From positions 233,529 through 297,528 of the forward strand of contig NC_013894.1 of assembly GCF_000025605.1 (NCBI RefSeq): 64,000 nucleotides of DNA. Reading direction: 5' to 3'. A program made the position numbers and the translations under genes. Shown here in pieces: positions 34,552 through 43,667 of the stretch. Under the pieces are notes generated by a model, which was not told the origin of the DNA, ran no database searches, and was given only the letters and a program-made list of their open reading frames with translations. Every line of letters starts with the position of its first letter. Position 1 is the first letter of the stretch. This DNA is from Thermocrinis albus DSM 14484 (GTDB lineage: Bacteria; Aquificota; Aquificia; Aquificales; Aquificaceae).

Positions 34552-35414
34552 TCCTTCTCCTGCTTCTCTTTCTTTCTTCCGCCTTTGCGGAACTTCACGT
34601 TTTTCATTTAATGGGCACCTACGCCTTTGTGGAGCTACCCGAAGGGAAAGCTTACGAAGCTTACAGGTACATGAAGAGTTTGGAGGAGAAACTCTCCGAC
34701 TATATAGAGAGTTCGGAAGTGAGTGCCATAAACAGGGAGGCTGGTAAGAACTACGTACGGGTCTCAGAGGAAACGCTGGAGGTCATAGAAAAGGCCTTAG
34801 AGGTTTCTCGAAAGACTTACGGAGTGTTTGATATAACGGCGGGCGCTCTCACCATAAGAAGCTGGAGACTTAAGGAGATCTCTGAGGAGGAAGCTAAGAA
34901 GCTTATCAACTACAAGGACGTGGTGGTAAAGGGAAGAGATGTTCTCCTCAGGAAAAAGGGTATGGCTATAGATCTGGGTGGTATAGGTAAAGGTTTCGCT
35001 GTGCAGAAGGCTTACCAACATCTTAAAACAGCGTGGGGTTTCATAGCCATAGCGGGAGATATGAAGGTATGGGGTCACAGCAGACTTCTGGCGGTGGAAG
35101 ATCCTATAAAGGGCGGAGTTCTCCTTGAAGGTTACAACAAAAAAGATCTGTGTCTTTCCACCTCCAGCAACAAAGACAGGAGACACATATGGGGTACAGA
35201 AACTTACGTGGTGCAGGTTACGGTGGCTTACGATGACTGTACCTTTGCAGACGCTTTTGCTACCGCTCTGTATGCCATGACAGATCAACAGAGGGAACGC
35301 TTCCTTCGGGAGAACCCTCATGTGGGTGTGTTGATACTCTATCAGGACGGTAGCCTTTATATGAACTCCTCCTTCAGAAGATACTTCCAAGATCTTCGGC
35401 TTTACAATTATTAG
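34548..35414 (+). CDS. apbE: FAD:protein FMN transferase (ApbE family)
   Basis: Exported flavin transferase that links FMN to threonine of target proteins. A signal peptide (about 1-14, LLLLLFLSSAFA) leads into LMGTYAFVEL (the MGT region), AIDLGGIGKGFAVQKA and TFADAFATALYAM (Mg2+ site). 288 residues, short for the family but with all motifs. ATGA overlap with bcp; folC follows after four bases. No Rnf or Nqr genes, the usual targets, are in the window. Confidence 0.85.
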   Translation: MILLLLLFLSSAFAELHVFHLMGTYAFVELPEGKAYEAYRYMKSLEEKLSDYIESSEVSAINREAGKNYVRVSEETLEVIEKALEVSRKTYGVFDITAGALTIRSWRLKEISEEEAKKLINYKDVVVKGRDVLLRKKGMAIDLGGIGKGFAVQKAYQHLKTAWGFIAIAGDMKVWGHSRLLAVEDPIKGGVLLEGYNKKDLCLSTSSNKDRRHIWGTETYVVQVTVAYDDCTFADAFATALYAMTDQQRERFLRENPHVGVLILYQDGSLYMNSSFRRYFQDLRLYNY

Positions 35415-35418
35415 AACC

Positions 35419-36651
35419 ATGGAACTTTATAGGTTGTTTCAAGGAAGAGACTACAAGATAGTTCCCACCCTTGATAGAATCATGAAGGCGGCAAAGTACG
35501 CAGGCCTCTCTCCACCCTCTTACCCTTCCATCCAGATAGGTGGTACCAACGGTAAAGGCTCCACCTGTGCCTTTGTGGAGAGGATCCTTAGGGAACACGG
35601 CCTCAAGACGGGCTGGTTTGTATCTCCTCATCTGGTGGAAGAGAGGGAACGGTGGCGCGTGAACGGTCAGTACATGCCTCAGGAGAGACTCAGAGAGTAC
35701 GTAAAGGAACTATCTGGGATAATAGAACGTTTTGAGCTTACTTACTTTGAAGCGTGCACCCTCTTAGCCTTAAGATACTTTGAGGACGAAAAGGTAGATG
35801 TGGCCGTCTTTGAGGTAGGTATGGGGGGAAGGTGGGATGCCACTAAGGTGTGTATGCCTGTGGTTTGTGCCATAACCAACGTGGAGAGAGATCACGTTAG
35901 GTGGCTTGGGACTAACCCCGAAAGTAGGGCAGAGGAAAAACTGGGTATATACAGGGAAGGGTTTCCTCTCGTATTGGGTAGTATGAGATATCCCCTATAC
36001 CCTAAAGCGTTGGAGCTGTGCCGACAGGAAGACCTGGTGGTGGCCGGTGTGGACTTTCAGGCTTACGGAAAGGTGGAGGGTGATACTACCCTTCTGGAGA
36101 GTTTTGTGGGTGAGAGGTTGAAGATAAGTAATACACCCCTTGGACTTTGGGGAAAGTGGCAGATAGGCAACGCAGGGATAGCTCTGGCAGTGGTGGAGAG
36201 GTTCATACAGCCTGAGGAAGAAAAGGTGAAGAGAGCTCTAACCTCCACCAGGTGGGAAGGTAGGATGGAGATACTACGGCGCAAACCCTTGCTGATGGTG
36301 GATGGTGCCCATAACGTGGATAGCATAAAGAAGGTGGTGCAAGAGGTAAAGAAACACATAAAGGGAGTTGTACCCGTCTTCTCTGCCCTCAGAGATAAAG
36401 AATGGGAGGAGAGCATCACCTTTCTGAGAACAGTGTGGGATCGCATATATCTGGTGCCCATAAAACACCACAGGGGTGAGGACATATCCCGACTGCTGCA
36501 GAAGGCAAAAGAACTGAACTTTAAGGAGATTGTGCTTTTGGAGAGTGCGATGGATGTGGTTTCCTTAAAGGAGGATCTTCTGGTGATAGGTTCTCTCTAC
36601 CTGGTAGGTGAGGTCAAAGAAGCCTTCAGTTCTGTGTACAGAGAAGCGTAG
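35419..36651 (+). CDS. folC: Folylpolyglutamate / dihydrofolate synthase
   Basis: Adds glutamate to dihydropteroate and folates. Mur-ligase fold: IQIGGTNGKGSTCAF P-loop, FVSPHLVEERERW-like segment after it, EVGMGGRWDATKV, ITNVERDHVRWLG and VDGAHNVDS. 410 residues. Last gene of the osmC-cfi-bcp-apbE-folC run. Its 3' 55 bases overlap the convergent TudS/DUF1722 gene. Other folate-linked genes here are folE and a pteridine-reductase-like SDR. Confidence 0.93.
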   Translation: MELYRLFQGRDYKIVPTLDRIMKAAKYAGLSPPSYPSIQIGGTNGKGSTCAFVERILREHGLKTGWFVSPHLVEERERWRVNGQYMPQERLREYVKELSGIIERFELTYFEACTLLALRYFEDEKVDVAVFEVGMGGRWDATKVCMPVVCAITNVERDHVRWLGTNPESRAEEKLGIYREGFPLVLGSMRYPLYPKALELCRQEDLVVAGVDFQAYGKVEGDTTLLESFVGERLKISNTPLGLWGKWQIGNAGIALAVVERFIQPEEEKVKRALTSTRWEGRMEILRRKPLLMVDGAHNVDSIKKVVQEVKKHIKGVVPVFSALRDKEWEESITFLRTVWDRIYLVPIKHHRGEDISRLLQKAKELNFKEIVLLESAMDVVSLKEDLLVIGSLYLVGEVKEAFSSVYREA

Positions 36652-37565
36652 TTAAGAAGGCTCTGTTCCAAAAGGTAGTTGTTGTCAAACCTGTAAGCCC
36701 AGTTCCTTAGGAGTTCTAAAAGAACTTCTTGGCCTATCTTCCTCTGACGAAAGTGGTCTAACAGTTTCATAAAATGCTCCTTTTCCTTAGGCTTTAGAAA
36801 GGTGGATATGTGGCCAAAGATGTGAAGGAAAACGTTGGTCCACTGGCCCAAGGAAGGTCTGCGGTGGGTAGCGGAGAGAAAAGCTGCTCTGTAGAAATCC
36901 TTTACCTCCTGAAGAGGTCTACCTTTTGCCTCCGCCAAAAATCTACCCATCTTCTTTAGGGCCACCTGGGAATGGAGCATAAGAAAGTACTTATGTCTTC
37001 TGTGAAGTTCCATAATGTGGTTTAAATTTTGAGCCTTTTCAAGGGATATCCTCACGTCGGCCAAGGCAAACACTCTCAACACAAAATGTTGTCTTATCTC
37101 CGGATTCTTGAGGAGCTTCTCATCCACTATAGGTAAAAGAGGGTAAGCCTCCAAGAGAGCAGAGGCAAAGATACCTTTACTTTTGTAGAGAAACTTGGTA
37201 CCCATAGGATCCTGGTACAGGATGGCAGAGGAGGACACACTACAGGAAGGAGATTTCCCCTTCAGTATAAAACCGTCTGGTTCAGGACATCTCTCTATGA
37301 AATCTCGGGAGAAGGTAAGGAGCTTGTCCGTCACGTCCACACCTTTTCCAGGCTGAAAAGCCCTTATATGACCTTCCTTTCTGAAAAGTATTATTCTTGC
37401 CCTCGGCACACCAAGTCCTGCTCCTACCTCGGGACATACCTTTATCACGTCGCACAAGCTTGCCAAAGAACGAACGAAGGGATCATCTACCGTACCACCG
37501 TCGTACCTCACCGGATCCCCCAAAAGGCAAGCACTTACCACAAGGAGTGGCCTGACGTGGCTCAT
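36597..37565 (-). CDS. DUF523 (TudS-type) + DUF1722 fusion protein
   Basis: Two domains in 322 residues. The N-terminal half is DUF523, whose members include the 2-thiouracil desulfurase TudS, a [4Fe-4S] enzyme with three conserved cysteines; here C13 in VVSACLLGDPVRYDG, C44 in KVCPEVGAGLG and a third in KGKSPSCSV. The C-terminal half (from about 195, HRRHKYFLMLHSQ) is DUF1722, of unknown role. The same fusion occurs in YbgA-type proteins. Starts one base after kup ends. Possible role in clearing damaged thiolated bases; inferred from the family. Confidence 0.8.
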   Translation of the reverse strand: MSHVRPLLVVSACLLGDPVRYDGGTVDDPFVRSLASLCDVIKVCPEVGAGLGVPRARIILFRKEGHIRAFQPGKGVDVTDKLLTFSRDFIERCPEPDGFILKGKSPSCSVSSSAILYQDPMGTKFLYKSKGIFASALLEAYPLLPIVDEKLLKNPEIRQHFVLRVFALADVRISLEKAQNLNHIMELHRRHKYFLMLHSQVALKKMGRFLAEAKGRPLQEVKDFYRAAFLSATHRRPSLGQWTNVFLHIFGHISTFLKPKEKEHFMKLLDHFRQRKIGQEVLLELLRNWAYRFDNNYLLEQSLLNYASLYTELKASLTSPTR

Positions 37566-37566
37566 C

Positions 37567-39393
37567 TCAAAACTCTACCCTAACAGTGACACCGTGCAGC
37601 TTATGGGGAGGAAATTGGTAAAACTCCACAAAGCTAGGCGTACTACGTTTTATCCATCCGAAGATCTTCCACAGGATCTTTTCAGTGTACACCTGCTCCA
37701 CACCATAAAATATAACTCTCTCCTCTATACCTGCCTTTCTGAGTTCTTTTTCTATGTCCAGTATCTCCATGTAGCCGTACTTTATCTCCACCAACCTCAA
37801 GCCAGTGGCTATACTTCCCTTCAGAAGGGTTTCCACGCCAAAAGGCTCGTCTTTTTTGACGAGAGACAGGAATACGTTATCCTCGTAGAGGATACCTTGC
37901 TGAAATATGGTCTGAACCACGTAGGGAGGGACAAACCTGAGATCTCTCACCAGAAAGATAGCCGAACCCTTTATTTTAGGATTCTGCTGATAGAATTTTT
38001 CAAAGGTCAGGAGGAAGTCCTTGAAGGGCATAAAACTCATCTTCCTATAGAGTTTTCGCTGGCCTGCCGTGTAGAGAAGCATTACAGAGAGGGGAAGGCT
38101 GGCAAAAGCCAGGGACCAGTAAGCACCGTGGGGAATTTTGTAAGAGTTAGATAAGAAGAAGGCCAGATCCACCAGCAAAAGAAAGAGGGAGCCTACCGCG
38201 TAGAATATGTGTCTTTGCATTATGTGTATAAAGAGCAGGAAAAAACCCGTTATTACCATCACTGTGCTGACGGCAAAGCCGTAAGCCGCCGCCATGCTAT
38301 CGGAGGTCCAGAAGGTGAAGTACATAAAAATGACACCCAGCATCAGCATCCAGTTTACGGTGGGTATGTATATCTGGGTGCTGAGCTCAGTGGAGGTGTG
38401 TTTTACATGTAGTAAGGGGAATATGCGGATGTTGATGGCTTGAAACACTATGGAGAAGACACCGCTTATGAGGGCCTGAGAAGCTATAACACCGGCCATT
38501 ATGACGAGGAGTATGAAGGGCACATACAGAACGTCACCCAAGAGAGAATGGGCCGACTCATAAAACACTCCTCTCTCCGCTGCGTTGGGATTCTTCATAA
38601 CGTACACAGCTTGACCAAGGTAGTTGAGCACCAACATGGGAAATACGAACATCCACGCGCGTCTTATAGCCACTCTTCCTAAGTGTCCCATATCTGCGTA
38701 CATAGCCTCTCCACCTGTAGCTGCCAGGAAAACCTCCGACAGTGCCACGAAAGCTTTGAAAGGATCACGAAGTAGAAACTCTAAGGCGTAGTGGGGGCTC
38801 AAAGCACGCAGTACAGAAGGTTCCTGCATCACGTAGTAAAGACCTATGAGACCTATGGAGCTGAACCACAAAAGCATTATGGGACCAAACATGTCCCCTA
38901 TCTTTCCTGTCCCTCTAGGCTGAAGGGCAAAGAGAAAAACCGTTATGGCTATAGCTATGAGAACCACCTCACCCTGAGATAGGTGTTCAAGACCAGGTAC
39001 CAGTCTTAGACCTTCCGAGGAGCTCAGTATGGTGATGGCCGGTGTTATGACGCCATCACCCATCAAGAAACTGAGACCCACAAAGACGAGAAAGGTGTAG
39101 AAAGCCTTCAATCTGTTACTCTTTGTGAGGCTCTTGGCTATCTCTCCCAGAACCACCGTACCTCCCTCACCCTTTATACTGAGGTTCATGGCAAACCAAG
39201 AGTACTGAACAGTTACCAGAATCACCAGCGTCCAGAAGATAAGGGATACCACTCCCAGAATCTCGTGAGGTGAAGGTTTGGTGAGGAGAACCACTACCGT
39301 GAGAGTGTAGAGGGGGCTCGTACCGATATCACCAAACACGGCCCCCATAGCCCTTACTGCATCTCTCACATCCTTAAGCACGGCATGGCCCAT
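37567..39393 (-). CDS. kup: Low-affinity potassium uptake protein Kup
   Basis: K+/H+ symporter of the KUP/HAK/KT family: 12 or so hydrophobic helices over about 440 residues, then a soluble C-terminal domain. AMGAVFGDIGTSPLYTL near the N-terminus and GDGVITPAITILSSSEGL are signatures. The frame extends to 39483 but its first 30 residues overlap lig; ATG 39393 is chosen because it lies 7 bases after a perfect minus-strand TATAAT and just before the conserved start. 608 residues, normal. Divergent from lig by 16 bases. Confidence 0.92.
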   Translation of the reverse strand: MGHAVLKDVRDAVRAMGAVFGDIGTSPLYTLTVVVLLTKPSPHEILGVVSLIFWTLVILVTVQYSWFAMNLSIKGEGGTVVLGEIAKSLTKSNRLKAFYTFLVFVGLSFLMGDGVITPAITILSSSEGLRLVPGLEHLSQGEVVLIAIAITVFLFALQPRGTGKIGDMFGPIMLLWFSSIGLIGLYYVMQEPSVLRALSPHYALEFLLRDPFKAFVALSEVFLAATGGEAMYADMGHLGRVAIRRAWMFVFPMLVLNYLGQAVYVMKNPNAAERGVFYESAHSLLGDVLYVPFILLVIMAGVIASQALISGVFSIVFQAINIRIFPLLHVKHTSTELSTQIYIPTVNWMLMLGVIFMYFTFWTSDSMAAAYGFAVSTVMVITGFFLLFIHIMQRHIFYAVGSLFLLLVDLAFFLSNSYKIPHGAYWSLAFASLPLSVMLLYTAGQRKLYRKMSFMPFKDFLLTFEKFYQQNPKIKGSAIFLVRDLRFVPPYVVQTIFQQGILYEDNVFLSLVKKDEPFGVETLLKGSIATGLRLVEIKYGYMEILDIEKELRKAGIEERVIFYGVEQVYTEKILWKIFGWIKRSTPSFVEFYQFPPHKLHGVTVRVEF

Positions 39394-39396
39394 CGC

Positions 39397-39406
39397 TAAA
39401 ATTATA
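39397..39406. promoter_or_regulatory. Shared divergent -10 region of kup and lig
   Basis: Plus TAAAAT (39397-39402) then 7 bases then the lig ATG; minus TATAAT (complement of 39401-39406) then 7 bases then the kup ATG. Sixteen bases separate the two start codons, the same as at hemC/acpS. For lig a weak TTAAGC lies 17 bases above the -10. Both mRNAs should begin at or next to the start codon. Confidence 0.55.
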
Positions 39407-39409
39407 CCT

Positions 39410-41143
39410 ATGAAGTTTATAGAACTTGCCCAGTACTTTAAAGAGCTGGAGAACACCACCAGCAGACTGCATATGGCTGACATCCTCTACAGACTTCTCA
39501 AGTCTTGCAGCGGAGAAGAGGTAGATAAGGTGATTTATCTCACGCTGGGGGAACTTCTCCCACCCTTCACAGGAGTGGAGATGGGTATATCGGAGAAACT
39601 CTCCTTGGAAGCCATCTCCAAGGCGACGGGAACTAAGTTGTCGCAGGTGGAGAGTATCTACAGACAGACGGGAGATATAGGAGAAACAGCCGCCACCTTG
39701 ATAAAGTGGGAGGGGAAAGGTCTTTCTGTGGTACAGGTTTACGATGAGCTTCTCAAAATAGCCAAAACGAGGGGAACTTTGGACAAGCTGATGGCCCTAA
39801 TAAGTTTGCTGAGGGGTCTCTCTCCTCTGTGTGCCAAGTACGTTATGCGTATCGTGGTAGGAAGACTGAGGTTAGGCGTGGGAGAGGCCACCTTACTGGA
39901 CGCTTTGGCCATGCTGGCGGGGAACAGAAACTGGCGCCAGGATATAGAAAGGGCCTACAATCTGTGTTCCGATCTGGGATTGGTGGCCAGAACCCTTTTG
40001 GAGAAGGGGATAGAGGGAGTGAAAGGTATGAAGCTACAGGTAGGTTATCCCGTGAGGATGGCCCTGGCAGAGAGGGTATCTTCTGCGGAGGAGATCATAA
40101 AGAGGCTGGGAAAATGTGCTGTGGAAGCCAAGTATGACGGCCTACGTCTCCAGATTCACAAAAGTAAGGACAGGGTGGAGATATACTCCAGAAATCTGGA
40201 ACGGATGACGGAGATGTTTCCTGACATAACCTCCGCTGTTCTTTCCGCACTGGCTCATGTGGAGGACATAATCTTTGAAGGAGAAGCGATAAGTTACGAC
40301 GAAGAGACGGGAGAGTTTCATCCCTTTCAGATAACCATCCAGAGAAAGAGAAAGTACGGTGTTTATCAGTACTCTAAGGAGTATCCCCTCAAGCTTTTCT
40401 CCTTTGATCTCCTTTACGTGAACGGTAACGACATGACGGAGGAACCTTTCATAGAGAGAAGGCGCACCTTAGAGAACCTCCTTTCAGGAAAACAGGACAC
40501 TATCCTTTTGTCAGAGATGAGGATAGTGGAAACAGCCAAAGAGATAGAAGAGTTCTTTCAGGACGCTGTTTCACGGGGTCTTGAGGGTATAATGGCCAAG
40601 AGGCTGGATGCTCCCTACACCGCCGGCTCAAGAAACTTCAACTGGATAAAGCTAAAGCGCAGCTACAGGGGTGCGCTGACAGACACGGTGGATGTGGTAA
40701 TAGTGGGGTACTTTTACGGTAAGGGGGCACGTGCCAAGCTTGGGATAGGAGCTCTTCTCACCGCTGTCTACGATCCTAGCACTGACACTTTTAAAACCAT
40801 CAGCAAAGTGGGATCCGGTTTCACCGAAGATGAGTGGATAAGGCTCAAGAACCTTCTGGACGAGATAAAACTTCCCCACCGACACGCACGGGTGGACTCT
40901 ATACTGGAGGCGGACGTATGGGTAGAACCCAAGTACGTGGTTACCGTCACAGCGGACGAAATTACGCGTTCTCCCTTACACACCGCAGGCAGGACCATTA
41001 CAGAACCCGGCTATGCCCTTCGCTTCCCGAGGGCTGTGGGATTCATCAGGATAGACAAGAAACCTGAAGATGCTACAACGGTAGAGGAAATCCTGAGACT
41101 GTACCAGCTTCAGAGGAAAGTGAGTACGGAAGGAGAAACATAA
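39410..41143 (+). CDS. lig: ATP-dependent DNA ligase, archaeal/eukaryal type
   Basis: Seals nicks through an enzyme-AMP intermediate. 577 residues: N-terminal DNA-binding domain (about 1-205), adenylation domain with K241 in VEAKYDGLRLQIH, motifs IFEGEAISYD, LFSFDLLYVNG and EGIMAKRLDAPY, WIKLKRSY, then the OB domain. Length and DNA-binding domain match archaeal replicative ligases, not the short bacterial repair LigD/LigC forms; ligases of this class are known in Aquificales, presumably by transfer from archaea. Ends one base before the tRNA gene on the other strand. Confidence 0.93.
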   Translation: MKFIELAQYFKELENTTSRLHMADILYRLLKSCSGEEVDKVIYLTLGELLPPFTGVEMGISEKLSLEAISKATGTKLSQVESIYRQTGDIGETAATLIKWEGKGLSVVQVYDELLKIAKTRGTLDKLMALISLLRGLSPLCAKYVMRIVVGRLRLGVGEATLLDALAMLAGNRNWRQDIERAYNLCSDLGLVARTLLEKGIEGVKGMKLQVGYPVRMALAERVSSAEEIIKRLGKCAVEAKYDGLRLQIHKSKDRVEIYSRNLERMTEMFPDITSAVLSALAHVEDIIFEGEAISYDEETGEFHPFQITIQRKRKYGVYQYSKEYPLKLFSFDLLYVNGNDMTEEPFIERRRTLENLLSGKQDTILLSEMRIVETAKEIEEFFQDAVSRGLEGIMAKRLDAPYTAGSRNFNWIKLKRSYRGALTDTVDVVIVGYFYGKGARAKLGIGALLTAVYDPSTDTFKTISKVGSGFTEDEWIRLKNLLDEIKLPHRHARVDSILEADVWVEPKYVVTVTADEITRSPLHTAGRTITEPGYALRFPRAVGFIRIDKKPEDATTVEEILRLYQLQRKVSTEGET

Positions 41144-41144
41144 C

Positions 41145-41218
41145 TGGCGGCGGGAGGACTCGAACCTCCGACCTGGGACTTATGAGATCCCCGCTCTAAC
41201 CAGCTGAGCTACGCCGCC
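41145..41218 (-). tRNA. tRNA with CAU anticodon (elongator Met; Ile2 possible)
   Basis: A 74-base cloverleaf folds fully: acceptor GGCGGCG/CGCCGCC, D arm GCTC-9-GAGC, anticodon stem GGGAT/GTCCC with loop CTCATAA (anticodon CAT), variable AGGTC, T arm GGAGG-TTCGAGT-CCTCC, discriminator A. CCA is not encoded. It is not the initiator: it has a G1-C72 pair and no three G-C pairs next to the anticodon loop. A CAU tRNA can be elongator Met or lysidine-modified Ile2; without identity elements tested I lean to Met. Confidence 0.95.
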
Positions 41219-41225
41219 TATATAG

Positions 41226-41235
41226 CATAATTATA
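41226..41235. promoter_or_regulatory. Divergent -10 region of the tRNA and murF
   Basis: An ATAATTAT palindrome gives a minus-strand TATAAT (complement of 41230-41235) 11 bases before the tRNA 5' end, and plus-strand CATAAT (41226-41231) 8 bases before the murF ATG. No clear -35 on either side, one of which would fall in the tRNA gene. Confidence 0.45.
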
Positions 41236-41239
41236 TACG

Positions 41240-42565
41240 ATGAAGGCCTACAGTATCAGTGTTATAACGGGTGGTAGACTTATAGGAGAAAACTGTGAGG
41301 TGAAGCGTTTTGTCACCGACAGCAGACAGGTGGAGGAAGGGGATGTCTTTGTAGCTTTGAAGGGACAAAAACACGACGGACACAGTTTCGTAGAAGAAGC
41401 TTTCAGACGAGGAGCGGTAGGAGTGGTGGTGGAGAGGGAAGTTCCCGTAAAGGAGGGTAAGTTTGCGCTGGTGGTGGAAGACAGTCTGAAGGCACTGCGC
41501 AGTATCGCTCTCTTTAAAAGAAACAACTTTAAGGGAAAAGTGGTGGGTATAGCAGGCTCCGCTGGTAAAACCACCACCAAGGAGCTGGTGGCCCACCTTC
41601 TGTCGGCAGTAGGTAAGGTGTGCAAAACACCTAAAAATTACAACTCTCAGATAGGAGTGCCCCTATCGGTGGCCAACTTTCCCGAAGACTGTGACTTTTG
41701 GGTTATAGAGATGGGTGCCAGTGCCAAAGGGGATGTAGCTAAACTCACCCAGTTGGTGATACCTCACGTGAGGGTTATAACCTCCATAGGTGAGGAACAT
41801 CTTGAAACCTTTGGATGTCTTGACGACGTGATACTGGGTAACGGTGAGATACTGGAGGGTATGCGGGAGGATCACGTGGCTGTTCTGCCTTCTTACGTGG
41901 CTCACTGTTACAGAGTGGAAAGAGCGGTTCTTTTCGGAGAAGGGACGCCTCTGTCTGCGCAAGATCTGAAACTGACGGTGGAAGGTGTGCGTTTCGTGGT
42001 GAAGGGAAAGGAGATCTTCCTGCCAGTGCCCAGTTTAGCTCTTGTGGAGAACATCCTGTGTTCCTTGGGAGTTATGGAAGCCTTAGGTGTAGACTGGACT
42101 ACTCTCCTGGATAAACTGACCACTTTCAGACCTGTTGAGGGACGTTTCCGTACCCTGTCGGTAATGGGTGCTACCATCATAGATGATTCCTACAACGCCA
42201 ACCCTCTCTCTGTCAAAAAGGCTATAGAAAGCCTGTCTCTCATGGAGGGACACAGAATAGCGGTACTGGGTGATATGTTGGAGTTGGGGGAGAAGGCGGA
42301 AGAGCTCCACAGGGATGTGGGTAGATGGTGTGCAGAAAAGAGGATAGACGAGTGTATCTTTTACGGCTACTGGATGCGCTATGCCTTCCACGAAGCGAAG
42401 AGATTGGGAGTATCCACCATCTATCTGGAAGATAAGGGAGAGGTGGTCCAGCATCTGAGAAAAAAGCTGAGGGAGGGCACCATCATCCTGGTGAAGGGTT
42501 CAAGGGGAATGAAGATGGAAGAGGTCATCACCCAACTTCTTCAAGAACACGGCGTAGTATTCTGA
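41240..42565 (+). CDS. murF: UDP-MurNAc-tripeptide--D-Ala-D-Ala ligase
   Basis: Adds D-Ala-D-Ala to the peptidoglycan precursor. N-terminal domain with VTDSRQVEEGDVFVAL, P-loop GIAGSAGKTTTKELV, FWVIEMGASAKGDV, ITSIGEEHLETFG, and DDSYNANPLSVKKAI. 441 residues. No other mur genes adjoin. Its 3' 38 bases overlap convergent argD. Confidence 0.95.
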   Translation: MKAYSISVITGGRLIGENCEVKRFVTDSRQVEEGDVFVALKGQKHDGHSFVEEAFRRGAVGVVVEREVPVKEGKFALVVEDSLKALRSIALFKRNNFKGKVVGIAGSAGKTTTKELVAHLLSAVGKVCKTPKNYNSQIGVPLSVANFPEDCDFWVIEMGASAKGDVAKLTQLVIPHVRVITSIGEEHLETFGCLDDVILGNGEILEGMREDHVAVLPSYVAHCYRVERAVLFGEGTPLSAQDLKLTVEGVRFVVKGKEIFLPVPSLALVENILCSLGVMEALGVDWTTLLDKLTTFRPVEGRFRTLSVMGATIIDDSYNANPLSVKKAIESLSLMEGHRIAVLGDMLELGEKAEELHRDVGRWCAEKRIDECIFYGYWMRYAFHEAKRLGVSTIYLEDKGEVVQHLRKKLREGTIILVKGSRGMKMEEVITQLLQEHGVVF

Positions 42566-43667
42566 CAGCGATGTCTACGTGTCTTTTCTGAAGTATCAAA
42601 GGTGGTACAAAACGGAGAACCTTCTTTGCAGTACAGTTGATGACCAGTCCTTTCTCCAACGCTTTTAGAACCACCTCTTTGCAGTTGCTTTCCAGCTCCA
42701 AAGCCAGCATAAGCCCCATACCTCTCACCTCTCCTCTCCCGAGAGCAGCAAGACGCTCCATAAAGTACTCTCCCACCTCTCTCACGTGATCCAAAAGCTC
42801 TGACACTTTCTCCACCACCACAAGGGCAGAGGCACATGCCAGTGGGTTGCCACCGAAAGTGGATCCATGAGAACCCGCATCAAAAGCCTTTGCCACTTCC
42901 TCACGTGCTAAGAGGGCTCCTATAGGAACACCTCCCCCCAGTCCCTTAGCCAGAGTGATGATGTCAGGTTCCAGTTGAAAATGTTGGTAAGCGTAAAACT
43001 TCCCTGTCCTTCCTATACCTGTTTGCACTTCGTCCAGAAGGAGGAGCAAACCTCTCTCCCTACACAACTTCTGAAGATCCTCAAGAAACTGTCTGTCTGC
43101 CACGCGCACACCACCTTCTCCCTGCACTATCTCCAACATGACGGCCGCTGTCTTATCAGTTATAAGTTTCTCTACCGAGGATATGTCGTTAAAGATGGCG
43201 TAATCAAAACCTTCCAGAAGAGGTTCAAAACCGGTCTGAATCTTTTTCTGAGCTGTGGCCGACATAGAACCAAAGGTTCTTCCGTGAAAAGAGTTCTGAA
43301 AGGTTATTATCCTGTATCTGTCCTCTCCTCTGAGCCTGAAGTATCTCCTCACCAGCTTTATGGCCGCTTCGTTGGCCTCTGTACCACTGTTACAGAAAAA
43401 CACCCTACCCTTTGTCCAGAACCTCTCCACAAGGAGCTTAGCCAGTTTCTCCTGCCAAGGGTTTTCAAAGAGGTTAGAGACATGTATCAGTTTCTTTGCC
43501 TGATGGCATATGGCTTTCACCTGATCCCTATCGCCGTATCCCAAAGCGTTGACCGCTATCCCGCTCACCAGATCCAGATATCTTTTACCCTTTTCATCGT
43601 AAAGATAAACACCTTTACCCTTCACGAACCTTACCGGAAGTCTCTGATAGGTTTCCATCAACCACAT
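42528..43667 (-). CDS. argD: Acetylornithine aminotransferase
   Basis: PLP aminotransferase of arginine (and lysine) synthesis. Class III motifs: FCNSGTEANEAAIKLVR, FHGRTFGSMSAT, LLLDEVQTGIGRTGKF, and the PLP lysine in ITLAKGLGGGVPIGALL. The start is ATG 43667 (379 aa) with GGAGGG five bases upstream; the frame reaches 43796 inside nadE, which is rejected, and ATG 43658 overlapping the nadE stop (TGATG) is an alternative. Follows nadE in one unit. Confidence 0.9.
   Translation of the reverse strand: MWLMETYQRLPVRFVKGKGVYLYDEKGKRYLDLVSGIAVNALGYGDRDQVKAICHQAKKLIHVSNLFENPWQEKLAKLLVERFWTKGRVFFCNSGTEANEAAIKLVRRYFRLRGEDRYRIITFQNSFHGRTFGSMSATAQKKIQTGFEPLLEGFDYAIFNDISSVEKLITDKTAAVMLEIVQGEGGVRVADRQFLEDLQKLCRERGLLLLLDEVQTGIGRTGKFYAYQHFQLEPDIITLAKGLGGGVPIGALLAREEVAKAFDAGSHGSTFGGNPLACASALVVVEKVSELLDHVREVGEYFMERLAALGRGEVRGMGLMLALELESNCKEVVLKALEKGLVINCTAKKVLRFVPPLILQKRHVDIAVRILRRVLEEVG

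Noticed and set aside
41145-41218. Initiator tRNA-fMet
   Set aside because: The acceptor has a normal G1-C72 pair and the anticodon stem lacks three consecutive G-C pairs next to the loop.
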